From assembly GCF_005860765.1 (NCBI RefSeq), contig NZ_VCEI01000021.1, positions 1-64,000 on the forward strand: DNA of 64,000 nt. The letters are read 5' to 3'. Within the stretch, counting starts at the first letter, position 1, and each line of letters starts with the position of its first letter. A model generated the notes under the pieces. That model was not told the origin of the DNA and ran no database searches. It was given only the letters and a program-made list of their open reading frames with translations. This document shows, one piece after another, positions 1-8,594 of this stretch. The stretch comes from Dyadobacter sediminis (GTDB lineage: Bacteria; Bacteroidota; Bacteroidia; Cytophagales; Spirosomataceae). Position numbers and translations under genes: made by a program.

Positions 1-83
1 TTCCCATTCCGAACAGAGAAGTTAAGCCCGGAACCGCCGATGATACTTGGATCAAACCCGGTAAAGTAGGTAGCCGCCACAAT
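1..83 (+). rRNA. rrf: 5S ribosomal RNA, 3' part (5' end outside window)
   Basis: The window opens inside a 5S rRNA. The universally conserved core CCGAACAGAGAAGTTAAGCC lies at 9-28, and the molecule closes with the GTAGGTAGCCGCCAC block at about 66-80, typical of Bacteroidetes 5S. The 5' third is missing because the window starts there. A strong intrinsic terminator follows within ten bases, so this is probably the end of an rRNA operon running in from the left. The exact 3' end (80-85) is uncertain because the pairing 5' strand is not visible. Confidence 0.93.
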
Positions 84-91
84 ACCATCGT

Positions 92-128
92 AAAAAGACC
101 ATCCCCAAAAAGATGGTCTTTTTCTTTT
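92..128 (+). terminator. Intrinsic terminator of the rRNA operon
   Basis: A perfect 12-bp stem (92-103 with 112-123) and an 8-base loop are followed by a T-rich run. It lies directly after the 5S rRNA. Confidence 0.9.
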
Positions 129-130
129 TA

Positions 131-255
131 CACCATCCCGCCCTGGCATTCACCTCTTTATCATTTCCGGCACAGAAGTTAAGCCTTCCATCCCCGCGGT
201 TATACTGCGCTGAACAAGCTTAGAAGCAAACCTGGTAACACAGGTAAACGCCACA
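131..255 (+). pseudogene. Decayed second copy of 5S rRNA
   Basis: This stretch aligns along its length with the 5S rRNA just upstream. Shared blocks are GAAGTTAAGCC (175-185 here, 18-28 in the intact copy) and the closing block (226-254), which matches 52-80 of the intact 5S at 22 of 29 positions by eye. The leading CACCTCTTT at about 151-159 fits the part of 5S that lies before the window. Several loop and helix positions are changed and there is a small insertion in the middle, so a functional 5S is unlikely. It looks like an old tandem duplication of 5S plus terminator in which the second unit has decayed. Confidence 0.75.
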
Positions 256-278
256 TTCACATTCTAACTAACACCCAT

Positions 279-320
279 ACAAAGAAGCCTATCTTTCGGA
301 TGAGCGTCTTTGTTGTCTAT
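279..320 (+). terminator. Degenerate terminator hairpin after the 5S remnant
   Basis: ACAAAGA at 279-285 pairs with TCTTTGT at 307-313 around a TTTCGG apex, but the middle of the stem carries mismatches. It sits just after the 5S remnant, in the place the terminator holds after the intact copy, and looks like a mutated rRNA-type terminator. Confidence 0.5.
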
Positions 321-522
321 TTATAAATAAAGTAGGAATCTTGTAAAACCAGAATGCAAGATTTTTACAAATTTGATTTATATAGCATAGGTTAATTCCT
401 ATTATACAAATAGTAACAACCTACCCACAACATGACTGGCCTATCTTCAACTTATTCAATTTAGTTAAGTAAAAAATATCAGATAGGTTCCTTATAGTGC
501 AAACATATAAATACATATATAT

Positions 523-1665
523 ATGGAGGCACCTTTCATTATAAGCCACTTACAAACTGATAAAACTCCTTCATCCATAAGGCTGGCCTCCATTGATGCA
601 TTGCGAGGATTTGATATGCTGATGATTTCGGGCGGTGGTGCATTTATTTATTTGCTTGGAGGTAAAACAGGCTTACCGTTTATTGATTCTGTTTCAGCTC
701 AGTTTGAACACCCTGAATGGCATGGCTTTACTTTCTTTGACTTCATTTTTCCGCTGTTCTTATTTCTGGCAGGAACTTCCTTGGCATTCAGTATTAAAGG
801 CGGACTTTCAAAAGGTCTTAAAGATTCAGAACTGATCAGTAAAATTTTCAAGAGAATGTTAATTCTGATTACCTTGGGAATTTTGGATAAAAATGCACCA
901 ATTGACATTTTTGATCCGGCTCATATTCGTTACGGAAGTGTATTGGGACGTATCGGGCTGGCTACTTTTATCGGAGCAATCTTATACCTGAATTTTTCAT
1001 TTACTCAAAGAATTTATATTAGTCTCATTACGCTGATTACTTATTACTTATGTCTTATTTTCATTCCTGTTCCGGAATATGGAGCCGGTAATTTGACCTT
1101 TGAAGGAAATCTGGTTGGCTGGTTCGACCGCAACTTCATGCCTGGCAAATTAAAGCAAGGGACATATGATGAACTTGCGTTATTAACCCAATTTCCGGCT
1201 ATATGTCTCACTATATTCGGTACCATTGCCGGAGATATTCTTTTGCGCAATTACGCTTCTTTACAAAAGCTTAAATACCTTTTCTTATTTGGAATTACAG
1301 GGGTAATTGCCGGCCTTGTATGGAACTTGATATTTCCAATTAACAAGCATTTATGGTCTAGCTCTTTTATTATGCTAACCAGTGGAATGGCTTTTACTTT
1401 CCTGGCTGTTTTTTACTGGATTATTGATATAAAGGGTTACAAAAAGTGGTCATTTTTCTTCCGTGTTATTGGAGTGAATTCACTTGTTATTTATTTGGCT
1501 GTACGATTTATCAATTTTAATTATTCATCAGAACTTCTGTTCAGCGGCATTTACAAATATGCGCCGGAATCATGGCATGAAGTATATAATGCACTTGGCG
1601 GGTTCGTTCTTGTCTGGCTGTTTTTATATTTTTTGTACCGAAATAAAATTTTTATAAAAGTTTAA
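523..1665 (+). CDS. Multi-pass membrane protein, DUF5009 / heparan-alpha-glucosaminide N-acetyltransferase-like
   Basis: A 380-residue polytopic membrane protein. The N-terminal signature RLASIDALRGFDMLMI, followed by HGFTFFDFIFPLFLFLAG, is typical of the DUF5009/NagX-like family related to heparan-alpha-glucosaminide acetyltransferase (YeiB/HGSNAT type). Roughly ten hydrophobic segments run to the C-terminus. Family members are thought to transfer acyl groups across the inner membrane to sugars, but the substrate here is unknown. The ATG at 523 is preceded by AT-rich sequence without a Shine-Dalgarno, normal for Bacteroidetes. It is followed after 12 bases by an exported hydrolase, so the two probably form an operon, perhaps acting on the same glycan or ester. 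Confidence 0.8.
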   Translation: MEAPFIISHLQTDKTPSSIRLASIDALRGFDMLMISGGGAFIYLLGGKTGLPFIDSVSAQFEHPEWHGFTFFDFIFPLFLFLAGTSLAFSIKGGLSKGLKDSELISKIFKRMLILITLGILDKNAPIDIFDPAHIRYGSVLGRIGLATFIGAILYLNFSFTQRIYISLITLITYYLCLIFIPVPEYGAGNLTFEGNLVGWFDRNFMPGKLKQGTYDELALLTQFPAICLTIFGTIAGDILLRNYASLQKLKYLFLFGITGVIAGLVWNLIFPINKHLWSSSFIMLTSGMAFTFLAVFYWIIDIKGYKKWSFFFRVIGVNSLVIYLAVRFINFNYSSELLFSGIYKYAPESWHEVYNALGGFVLVWLFLYFLYRNKIFIKV

Positions 1666-1677
1666 GCCTTTTTAAAA

Positions 1678-2988
1678 ATGAAATTCAAGCATGATGAAAG
1701 GAATAATGAAAAGCAAAGTAATGTCCGTAGGGAATTTCTTAAAACTTCCATTTCCATTGCGGCCATGCCTTTTACATTCTCTTTAATGGATTTTAGTAGG
1801 AGCAATTCCAATAATCAAGCTGATCAGAATATACCCATGGCAACAGATAAAAGTATAATAGGTGGATACGGAGGCTGGGCATCATCGTTGATTGGCGGTG
1901 TACCTTCATTGTCTTTTCGTAATCCACAAATAACGGATCTGAATGCATGGCGAGAAAGGGCAATCGCCAAAACACAGGAATTGTTATCCAGCCCTTCAAA
2001 GGAAGAACCAAAGGTTGTTGTAGAGAAAAAATACGTTTATGACGGTCTTGAAATAGAAGAGCTTTCATGGCAATTGCCGTACGGAAGATCTACAAAAGCC
2101 GTTCTTTTGAAGCCAAAAGGCATTACGAAACCGCTTCCGGCTATTTTGGCATTGCATGATCATGCAGGAATGAAATATTTCGGATACCGGAAAATTGTTA
2201 AAACGGCTGATGACCAGCATCCGGTATTAACAGAACATCAAAAGTCAGATTATGGCGGCAAAGCTTGGGCGAATGAAATAGCGAAGCGCGGGTATGTTGT
2301 GCTTGTTCATGATACTTTTACTTTTGGTAGCCGTAGGGTTTTTTATGAGGATGTAAACGGATTGAACTGGGGTGAACTGGATGTTTCCAAAAAGAGCGAC
2401 AATGATCCGGAAAAGCCTGAGAATATAGCAACATATAACAAGTGGGCTTCTGAACATGAGCATGTTATGTCCAAGTCCTTGTTTTGTGCAGGAACAACCT
2501 GGCCCGGCGTTTTCCTGTCTGAAGATCAGATTGCACTGGATATTCTGAGCAAAAGAAAGGAGGTTGATCCGAATCGGATGGGATGCGGCGGTTTATCCGG
2601 CGGTGGTTTGCGTACGGTTTATCTCGCAGGTCTTGATCACCGGATCAAATGTGCTGTCTGTGTTGGATTTATGACAACCTGGAACGATCTCATTTTAAAC
2701 AAATCCTTTACACATACATGGATGACTTACACACCTTTATTGCCGAAGTTCCTTGATTTTCCCGAGATTTTAGGGTTAAGAGTTCCGCTTCCAGTAATGG
2801 TCCAGAATAACAATCAGGATGAACTTTATACTTTGCCGGAGATGAAGAAAGCAGATCAGATTTTAAAAGACGTGTATGCGAAAGCCAAAGCTTCTAATAA
2901 GTATAAAGCCGGATATTACGATGGGCCGCATAAATTTGATCTGGAAATGCAAAAGGATGCATTTGATTGGTTTGATAAATGGTTATAA
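1678..2988 (+). CDS. Tat-exported alpha/beta hydrolase (dienelactone hydrolase/acetyl-xylan-esterase-like)
   Basis: A 436-residue protein with a twin-arginine signal near residues 18-23 (RREFLK) followed by a hydrophobic stretch, so export by Tat is likely. The catalytic core shows a nucleophile elbow GLSGGG, a downstream aspartate in NNNQDELY and a C-terminal histidine in DGPHKFDLEM, the order Ser-Asp-His of alpha/beta hydrolases. A conserved LALHDHAGMKYFG region is the likely oxyanion-hole strand. Such proteins are usually carbohydrate esterases or dienelactone-hydrolase-like enzymes. The substrate is not evident. It is co-directional with the upstream membrane acyltransferase, 12 bases apart. 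Confidence 0.8.
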   Translation: MKFKHDERNNEKQSNVRREFLKTSISIAAMPFTFSLMDFSRSNSNNQADQNIPMATDKSIIGGYGGWASSLIGGVPSLSFRNPQITDLNAWRERAIAKTQELLSSPSKEEPKVVVEKKYVYDGLEIEELSWQLPYGRSTKAVLLKPKGITKPLPAILALHDHAGMKYFGYRKIVKTADDQHPVLTEHQKSDYGGKAWANEIAKRGYVVLVHDTFTFGSRRVFYEDVNGLNWGELDVSKKSDNDPEKPENIATYNKWASEHEHVMSKSLFCAGTTWPGVFLSEDQIALDILSKRKEVDPNRMGCGGLSGGGLRTVYLAGLDHRIKCAVCVGFMTTWNDLILNKSFTHTWMTYTPLLPKFLDFPEILGLRVPLPVMVQNNNQDELYTLPEMKKADQILKDVYAKAKASNKYKAGYYDGPHKFDLEMQKDAFDWFDKWL

Positions 2989-3118
2989 AACCTTAGTATT
3001 TCGTATTTAAATTTATTTTAAAAATTAACTTACTGCTTTTAGACAGATATATATTGCGTACAAAGCAAATTGCAAAAACTAATAACCTAAACTGATTTCC
3101 AACAATTACTTTCAAATT

Positions 3119-3787
3119 TTATTTTAAAAATATTTCTGCCCAAACCAGATCTTCCGGCGTTGTAATCTTTATATTTTCATAGGCGCCTTCAATCAGATGA
3201 ATGGAATAACCCGATGCTTCCAGTACGCTTGCACAATCGGTAAAACCAGCATTGTAATCTACCGAAAAAGCTTTACGCATCCATTCCAGTCTGAACGTCT
3301 GAGGAGTTTGTATCAATCTGAAGTCGGTACGTTCCATTGCCTTGTTACTGCCATTCTGGTCAGCGAAACGTATAGAATCTTTTAAATTCACACAAGTAAC
3401 AGCGGTCCCGAATTCTTGTGCTGCCAAAAAACTGCTTTCGATAATTTCTTTATTGATTACAGGCCTGACACCATCGTGAACTGCAACAAATCCGTCTGTA
3501 ACGGAAATAGAAGCAAGACCATTTTTAACGGAATGAAAGCGTGTTTCTCCGCCTTTAACAAGTGCGTATTCGATGTCAAATGAATGTTCCTGGCATAAAT
3601 TGTTCCAAAAATCAAACTGATCTTCAGGTAGAACGAGAATGATACTTATTTTAGCCGAATATTTACGAAATGCCTGAATCGTATGCATTAATACCGGCAT
3701 TCCATTTATCAAAAAAAACTGCTTGGGAACTTCACTTTTCATGCGGGTTCCTTTACCGCCGGCAACAATGATTACAAACTCCTCCAT
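3119..3787 (-). CDS. ispD: 2-C-methyl-D-erythritol 4-phosphate cytidylyltransferase
   Basis: IspD transfers CMP from CTP to methylerythritol phosphate in the non-mevalonate isoprenoid pathway. The 222-residue protein has the expected length and begins with the nucleotide-binding loop IVAGGKGTRMKSEVPKQF. The AVHDGVRP segment and the C-terminal ITTPEDL motif are characteristic. It starts at an ATG (3785-3787) and lies downstream of queA on the same strand, separated by a terminator-like hairpin, so read-through or a separate promoter must drive it. It is convergent with the hydrolase on the left. Confidence 0.95.
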   Translation of the reverse strand: MEEFVIIVAGGKGTRMKSEVPKQFFLINGMPVLMHTIQAFRKYSAKISIILVLPEDQFDFWNNLCQEHSFDIEYALVKGGETRFHSVKNGLASISVTDGFVAVHDGVRPVINKEIIESSFLAAQEFGTAVTCVNLKDSIRFADQNGSNKAMERTDFRLIQTPQTFRLEWMRKAFSVDYNAGFTDCASVLEASGYSIHLIEGAYENIKITTPEDLVWAEIFLK

Positions 3788-3801
3788 AGATCAAAGACAA
3801 T

Positions 3802-3855
3802 AAAAAAAGGTCATTTACGAATCAGGATTTTACAATTGCCTGATCCTAAATGACC
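3802..3855 (-). terminator. Terminator hairpin between queA and ispD
   Basis: On the minus strand GGTCATTTA plus GGATCAGG pair with CCTGATTC plus TAAATGACC, followed by seven Ts (3802-3808). It follows queA and precedes ispD, so it ends or attenuates the queA transcript. Confidence 0.75.
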
Positions 3856-3877
3856 ATTATTTCATAATTATTTAAGA

Positions 3878-4927
3878 CTATATAATCAGCATTGCATCGC
3901 CGTAAGTAAAGAACTTGTATTTTTCTTTAATGGCGATTTCATAAGCTTTCATAACCAGATCAAAGCCTCCGAATGCACAGGCAGACATCAGCAAAATAGA
4001 TTCCGGAAGCTGAAAATTGGAAAGCAGTGCCGTTGCAATTTTAAAATCGTACGGAGGAAAAACAAACTTGTCCGTCCAGCCTTCCACTGCTTTAAGGTGC
4101 CCGCTGGCGGAAACCGAGGATTCAATGGCTTTCAAGGAAGTAGTTCCGACGGCACAAATGCGTTTCTTAGCGTCAATGGCCGTATTTACTATATCCGCGC
4201 TGCCTTGCGTAATCCTGTAATTTTCGGAGTCCGTTTTATGCTTTGTCAGATCTTCCACGTCTACGGTACGAAAAGTTCCAAGTCCAACATGAAGTGTTAC
4301 CGGAGCAAAGTTCACACCTTTGATTTCCAGCCTTTTCATAATGGCTTTTGTAAAGTGCATTCCGGCCGTCGGCGCAGCAACTGCCCCGATGTGTTCAGCA
4401 AAAATAGTTTGAAAGCGATCCCGGTCTGCGGATTCAACCTTGCGACGAGAAATGATTTCGGGAGGAAGCGGCGTTTCTCCCAGTTCATCCACAAGCTTCA
4501 TGAAAGCATCGTTATCGCCGTCATAAAGAAAACGGATTGTACGTCCGCGGGAAGTTGTGTTGTCAATTACCTCCGCCACAAGATCACTGTCTCCGAAATA
4601 TAACTTGTTTCCAACCCGGATTTTCCGCGCAGGATCAACCAGAACATCCCATAAACGCATTTCACGGTTCAGTTCCCGCAAAAGGAAAACCTCGATTTTT
4701 GCTCCTGTTTTTTCTTTCTGGCCAAAAAGACGAGCCGGGAAAACCTTGGTATCATTAATTGCCATGACATCGCCGTCATCAAAGTAATTGATAAGGTCGG
4801 CAAATGTTTTATGTTCTATTTCTCCTGTTTTACGATGTACAACCATCAGTCGGGATTCGCCGCGGTCGGAAGGATGAAGTGCAATTAAACTCTGAGGAAG
4901 ATCAAATTTAAATTCGGATAGCTTCAT
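3878..4927 (-). CDS. queA: tRNA preQ1(34) S-adenosylmethionine ribosyltransferase-isomerase
   Basis: QueA transfers and isomerises the ribosyl group of S-adenosylmethionine onto preQ1 at the tRNA wobble base, the penultimate step of queuosine synthesis. The 349-residue length is typical. Diagnostic segments are the N-terminal [31 protein letters not shown] in the centre, and [19 protein letters not shown]. The stop is TAG (3878-3880) and a terminator hairpin follows. A promoter-like pair of boxes lies about 160 bases upstream on the same strand. Confidence 0.96.
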   Translation of the reverse strand: MKLSEFKFDLPQSLIALHPSDRGESRLMVVHRKTGEIEHKTFADLINYFDDGDVMAINDTKVFPARLFGQKEKTGAKIEVFLLRELNREMRLWDVLVDPARKIRVGNKLYFGDSDLVAEVIDNTTSRGRTIRFLYDGDNDAFMKLVDELGETPLPPEIISRRKVESADRDRFQTIFAEHIGAVAAPTAGMHFTKAIMKRLEIKGVNFAPVTLHVGLGTFRTVDVEDLTKHKTDSENYRITQGSADIVNTAIDAKKRICAVGTTSLKAIESSVSASGHLKAVEGWTDKFVFPPYDFKIATALLSNFQLPESILLMSACAFGGFDLVMKAYEIAIKEKYKFFTYGDAMLII

Positions 4928-5087
4928 AGCTGGATAATCTGTGAATTTCTTTTAGTCGTATGACAATGTGGCAGTCAAAACAGGCTAAGTATTCCTTTAT
5001 GAAAAAACTTTTTCAGTCAGGTTACTTGCACAGGTATTTTCAATTGCGTAAATTCTGTGTAAACAACTTTACAAAAAATTAAGACCG

Positions 5088-5118
5088 CAAAAGTAGGCAA
5101 TTTTCCTTTGAAACACAA
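5088..5118 (-). promoter_or_regulatory. Candidate Bacteroidetes promoter for queA
   Basis: On the minus strand TACTTTTG (5088-5095) matches the -7 consensus TAnnTTTG, with TTG (5116-5118) 20 bases upstream as the -33 element. It would give a leader of about 150 bases. No mapping data. Confidence 0.45.
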
Positions 5119-5127
5119 CAGAAATTT

Positions 5128-6639
5128 TCATTTCAAGCTCCTCGGATACAGCCGTGATTTCCACCTTGAACCGGAATCGGAATGGATTGTTTCCACAGGC
5201 TCTTTTTTTGATTCGGAACCGGTCAAAATAACCGCAGAAAGAAGTGCAGCCAGCTCGGAAGTTTCAGTATTCAGCGCAGTTTTCAGCATTTCCGGTTTGA
5301 AAAACGCAGAAACAAAATTGGTATCGTAACTGCCATTCACAAAAGCCGGATGCGTCATTACAAACCGGCAGAAAGGAAGAGTCGTCTGAACGCCCGAGAT
5401 CTGGTACTCATCAATCGCACGCGTCATTTTCCGGATCGCTTCTTCCCGGTTTTCTCCATATGCGATCAGTTTGGCAATCATCGGATCGTAATAAATCGGG
5501 ATTTCCATTTCCTGCTCAAAGCCATCGTCGACCCGGATTCCGTTTCCGTCCGGTTTTACGTAAGTATGAAGCGTTCCTACATCCGGAAGAAAATTATTGA
5601 AGACGTCTTCTGCATATACTCTTGCTTCAATGGCGTGGCCTTTCAAAGTAATATGATCTTGCGTGAACGTCAGTTGTTTTCCTTCGGCAATCAGAATCAT
5701 CTGCTTTACAAGATCAATGCCGGTAATCAGCTCGGTAACCGGATGCTCAACCTGTAAGCGCGTGTTCATTTCCAGAAAGTAAAAACGGGATTGCTCATCC
5801 ACAATAAACTCGACTGTTCCTGCACCGTAATAACCGCAGGATTTTGCCACATTGATGGCGCAGATGCCCATTTCTGCTCTTGTTTCAGGCGTAATCGAAA
5901 CGGAAGGCGCTTCTTCTATGACTTTCTGATGACGCCGCTGCACGGAACATTCGCGCTCAAACAAATGAACAATATTGCCGTACTGATCGCCTAGAATCTG
6001 TATTTCAACGTGTTTTGGAGAAGTAATGTATTTTTCAATAAAAACAGAACTGTCGCCGAAAGATGCCAGTGCTTCGCTTGCTGCACGGTCCATTTGTTCG
6101 TCAAAACCGGATTCATTCTCAACAATCCGCATGCCTTTTCCGCCTCCGCCTGCGCTTGCCTTGATAAGGATCGGATAGCCGATTTCCAATGCTTTCTGCT
6201 TCGCAGCTTGGCGGTCGCCGATGGCTGTATCCGTGCCGGGAACCATCGGGATGTTATAACGTGCGGCGGCCTGCTTAGCAGCAAGCTTGTTTCCCATGAT
6301 TTCAATGGATTCCGGCGAAGGGCCAATGAAGATCATTCCTTCCTTTTTCACAAGACTTGCAAATTCCGCATTTTCGGACAAAAAACCGTATCCCGGATGA
6401 ATGGCGTCCACATGCAGTGCTTTGCAGACGTTAATAATCTTTTCAGCGTTCAGGTAAGACTCGGAAGAAGGCGCAGGCCCGATGCAAACGGCTTCGTCTG
6501 CAAAGCGTACGTGCGGCGATTTCCTGTCGGCTTCACTGAATATGGCGACCGTGGAAATATTCATTTCCCGCGCAGTCCGCATGATTCTTAAAGCAATTTC
6601 TCCACGATTAGCAACCAATATTTTCTTTATCTGACGCAT
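5128..6639 (-). CDS. Biotin carboxylase subunit of an acyl-CoA carboxylase (AccC/PccA-like)
   Basis: A 503-residue ATP-grasp enzyme that carboxylates biotin on a carrier protein using ATP and bicarbonate. Domains in order are the biotin carboxylase N-domain (KKILVANRGEIALRIMR), the ATP-grasp domain with KASAGGGGKGMRIV, ECSVQRRHQKVIEEAP and EMNTRLQVEHPVTE, and the C-domain to about residue 445. A non-conserved tail of about 55 residues follows, with no biotin-attachment motif. The carrier and carboxyltransferase are not nearby. It may belong to acetyl- or propionyl-CoA carboxylase; methylmalonyl-CoA epimerase elsewhere in the window makes the propionyl option worth considering. The subfamily cannot be settled by eye. 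Confidence 0.9.
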   Translation of the reverse strand: MRQIKKILVANRGEIALRIMRTAREMNISTVAIFSEADRKSPHVRFADEAVCIGPAPSSESYLNAEKIINVCKALHVDAIHPGYGFLSENAEFASLVKKEGMIFIGPSPESIEIMGNKLAAKQAAARYNIPMVPGTDTAIGDRQAAKQKALEIGYPILIKASAGGGGKGMRIVENESGFDEQMDRAASEALASFGDSSVFIEKYITSPKHVEIQILGDQYGNIVHLFERECSVQRRHQKVIEEAPSVSITPETRAEMGICAINVAKSCGYYGAGTVEFIVDEQSRFYFLEMNTRLQVEHPVTELITGIDLVKQMILIAEGKQLTFTQDHITLKGHAIEARVYAEDVFNNFLPDVGTLHTYVKPDGNGIRVDDGFEQEMEIPIYYDPMIAKLIAYGENREEAIRKMTRAIDEYQISGVQTTLPFCRFVMTHPAFVNGSYDTNFVSAFFKPEMLKTALNTETSELAALLSAVILTGSESKKEPVETIHSDSGSRWKSRLYPRSLK

Positions 6640-6740
6640 CGGAACGTTCTGAATTTGTGGTAAAGTATCAAAAAGAAGCCCTGAAGTAAATGTAGTGTAT
6701 TCTATTATTTTACTAACTTACACGCGATGGGAATGTTAGC

Positions 6741-6775
6741 TTTGCATTAAAGTAAGCGTATTTTTTTTAATTTTG
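6741..6775 (+). promoter_or_regulatory. Promoter of the alpha-oxoamine synthase gene
   Basis: TTTG at 6741-6744 and a perfect TAATTTTG at 6768-6775 (consensus TAnnTTTG) are 23 bases apart. Predicted start of transcription is near 6782, about 43 bases before the GTG start codon. Confidence 0.65.
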
Positions 6776-6824
6776 CATTTATCTAACATTACGGTAACTG
6801 ATTACCCACATAAAATAAAAGCGA

Positions 6825-8096
6825 GTGGATATTTTCGAGAAATTGCGCAACAATTCAGGTCCGATCGGAAATCCGGCAAAAATGCTGAATAGCCATCATT
6901 ATTTTTCTTTTCCGATGCTGGAAGGAGAATTGGGACCGCGCATGAAATTTATGGGACGTGAGGTACTTAACTGGAGTCTTAACAATTACCTGGGTCTGGC
7001 CAATCATCCGGAAATAAGAAAAGCAGACGCCGATGCTGCTGCAAAATGGGGACTTGCCTATCCGATGGGCGCTCGTATGATGTCCGGAAATTCTACCCTG
7101 CATGAGACGTTTGAAAAAGAACTGGCTGAGTTTGTAGGCAAAAAAGATGCATTTCTTCTTAATTACGGGTATCAGGGCGTCATGTCTGCCATCGAATGCC
7201 TTTGCGACCACCGGGATGTAATTGTTTACGATGCCGAATCACATGCCTGTCTGATCGACGGAATTCGTCTGCATAAAGCCAAGCTGGGCGAGTATTACAA
7301 GTTCAACCATAACGATATGGTCAGTCTTGAGAAAAACCTGATCCGTGCGACCAAACTGGCCAATGAAAAAGGTGGAGGCGTTCTGGTAATTACCGAAGGT
7401 GTTTTCGGAATGTCAGGAAAAGTCGGTGATCTTAAGGCCATTGTTGAGTTAAAGAAAAAATACGACTTCAGGCTGCTTGTTGATGATGCACACGGATTTG
7501 GTACCATGGGCGAAACCGGCGCCGGAGTAGGAGAGCTGCTGGGCGTTCAGAAAGAAGTGGATCTGTATTTTTCCACCTTTGCCAAATCCATGGCCGCAAT
7601 CGGTGCTTTCATTGCTTCCGATGATCCTGAAATCATTATGTTCCTGAAATACAACATGCGTTCTCAGACTTACGCGAAAGCACTTCCGATGCCGTACGTG
7701 GAAGGATGCCGAAAGCGTTTGCAAATGGTGAAGGCCATGCCGGAACTGCGTGCGAAACTCTGGGAAAATGTAAAAGCAATGCAGGATGGTTTGCGAGGAC
7801 GAGGATTCAATATCGGTGAAACAGAATCGCCGGTTACGCCCGTGTTTCTGCACAGCGAAGGCGGTGTTCCGGAAGTTACAAGAATGGTTCGCGACCTGCG
7901 TGAAAATATGGGTGTGTTCTGCTCTATCGTTGTATATCCGGTAGTTCCGAAAGGACAAATCATGCTGCGTATTATTCCAACGGCTGCGCATACGCTGGAA
8001 GACGTTGAATATACCCTCAATGCCTTTACCACATTGGCTGACAAATTGAAAAACCGGGTATATCAAATTGAAGACGTTCAGGAAGTTGTAGAATAA
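6825..8096 (+). CDS. PLP-dependent alpha-oxoamine synthase (serine palmitoyltransferase / cysteate acyltransferase / KBL-like)
   Basis: A 423-residue fold-type I PLP enzyme that condenses an amino acid with an acyl thioester. Motifs: NNYLGLANHP, GNSTLHETFEKELAEFVG, the ring-stacking histidine at about 140 (DAESHACLIDG), DDAHGFG near 220-226 and the Schiff-base lysine near 254 (STFAKSMAAIG). In Bacteroidetes this family includes serine palmitoyltransferase (sphingolipids), cysteate C-acyltransferase (capnine/sulfonolipids) and 2-amino-3-ketobutyrate CoA ligase. Sequence alone does not separate them here, though a lipid role is likely. Translation starts at GTG (6825); the next ATG would remove 19 residues. 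It is monocistronic, with its own promoter and terminator. Confidence 0.85.
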   Translation: MDIFEKLRNNSGPIGNPAKMLNSHHYFSFPMLEGELGPRMKFMGREVLNWSLNNYLGLANHPEIRKADADAAAKWGLAYPMGARMMSGNSTLHETFEKELAEFVGKKDAFLLNYGYQGVMSAIECLCDHRDVIVYDAESHACLIDGIRLHKAKLGEYYKFNHNDMVSLEKNLIRATKLANEKGGGVLVITEGVFGMSGKVGDLKAIVELKKKYDFRLLVDDAHGFGTMGETGAGVGELLGVQKEVDLYFSTFAKSMAAIGAFIASDDPEIIMFLKYNMRSQTYAKALPMPYVEGCRKRLQMVKAMPELRAKLWENVKAMQDGLRGRGFNIGETESPVTPVFLHSEGGVPEVTRMVRDLRENMGVFCSIVVYPVVPKGQIMLRIIPTAAHTLEDVEYTLNAFTTLADKLKNRVYQIEDVQEVVE

Positions 8097-8119
8097 TAAA
8101 AAGTGCGTTTTTCGCTTTC

Positions 8120-8157
8120 AAAGGGCTTTTTTCAAAAAAAGCCCTTTTTTTATTTTC
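8120..8157 (+). terminator. Terminator of the alpha-oxoamine synthase gene
   Basis: AAAGGGCTTTTT pairs with AAAAAGCCCTTT around a tiny loop (8120-8147) and runs into a T tract to about 8151. It follows the stop codon by about 24 bases. Confidence 0.85.
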
Positions 8158-8351
8158 TGTAAAATCAATTTGTTTATAAGGTAATCAATTGAATATCAGA
8201 TTTTTATGTATTTGCAAGTAATTAATTGTATTTTAGAAGTGTTTTTTTTTGTTTTTTGGATTGTGAAAATACATTTAATTATTAAATTTCGGTCTAAACA
8301 TGCGTTTTTAGCGTGTTTGAGGCATTTTTAAACTAAAAAACAAAGAAACAC

Positions 8352-8534
8352 ATGGCAAGGTTTGATGAAGTAAAAGATCTGATCCTTTCGCTTGAGGGCG
8401 ATTTCGATAAGTTCTATAACAAAGGTAACCAGGCAGCTGGAACGCGTGTTCGCAAAGGCATGCAGGACCTAAAGACATTGGCTCAGGATATTCGTTCGGA
8501 AGTTCAGAATAAAAAGAATACGACTGAAGAATAG
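8352..8534 (+). CDS. Histone H1-like protein, Hc1 family
   Basis: A 60-residue, lysine-rich, helical protein. The pattern FDEVKDLILSLEGDFDKFY followed by KGNQAAGTRVRKGMQDLK matches the short Hc1 (histone H1-like) proteins found throughout Cytophagia and Flavobacteriia, which are expected to bind and compact DNA. The ATG at 8352 follows an A-rich leader (AAAAAACAAAGAAACAC) typical of strongly translated Bacteroidetes genes. A TAAATTTC -7-like box lies at 8283-8290 with TTG 19 bases upstream (8261-8263), one mismatch from consensus. A bidirectional terminator separates it from the convergent MaoC gene. Confidence 0.88.
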   Translation: MARFDEVKDLILSLEGDFDKFYNKGNQAAGTRVRKGMQDLKTLAQDIRSEVQNKKNTTEE

Positions 8535-8558
8535 TTTAACAGCACACAATAGATTTCC

Positions 8559-8594
8559 AGCCCGGATCATTTTGATGGTCCGGGCTTGTTTTTA
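8559..8594. terminator. Terminator between histone-like gene and MaoC gene
   Basis: AGCCCGGA (8559-8566) pairs with TCCGGGCT (8579-8586), followed by TGTTTTTA on the plus strand. It serves the plus-strand histone gene and overlaps the stop of the convergent minus-strand gene. Confidence 0.8.
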
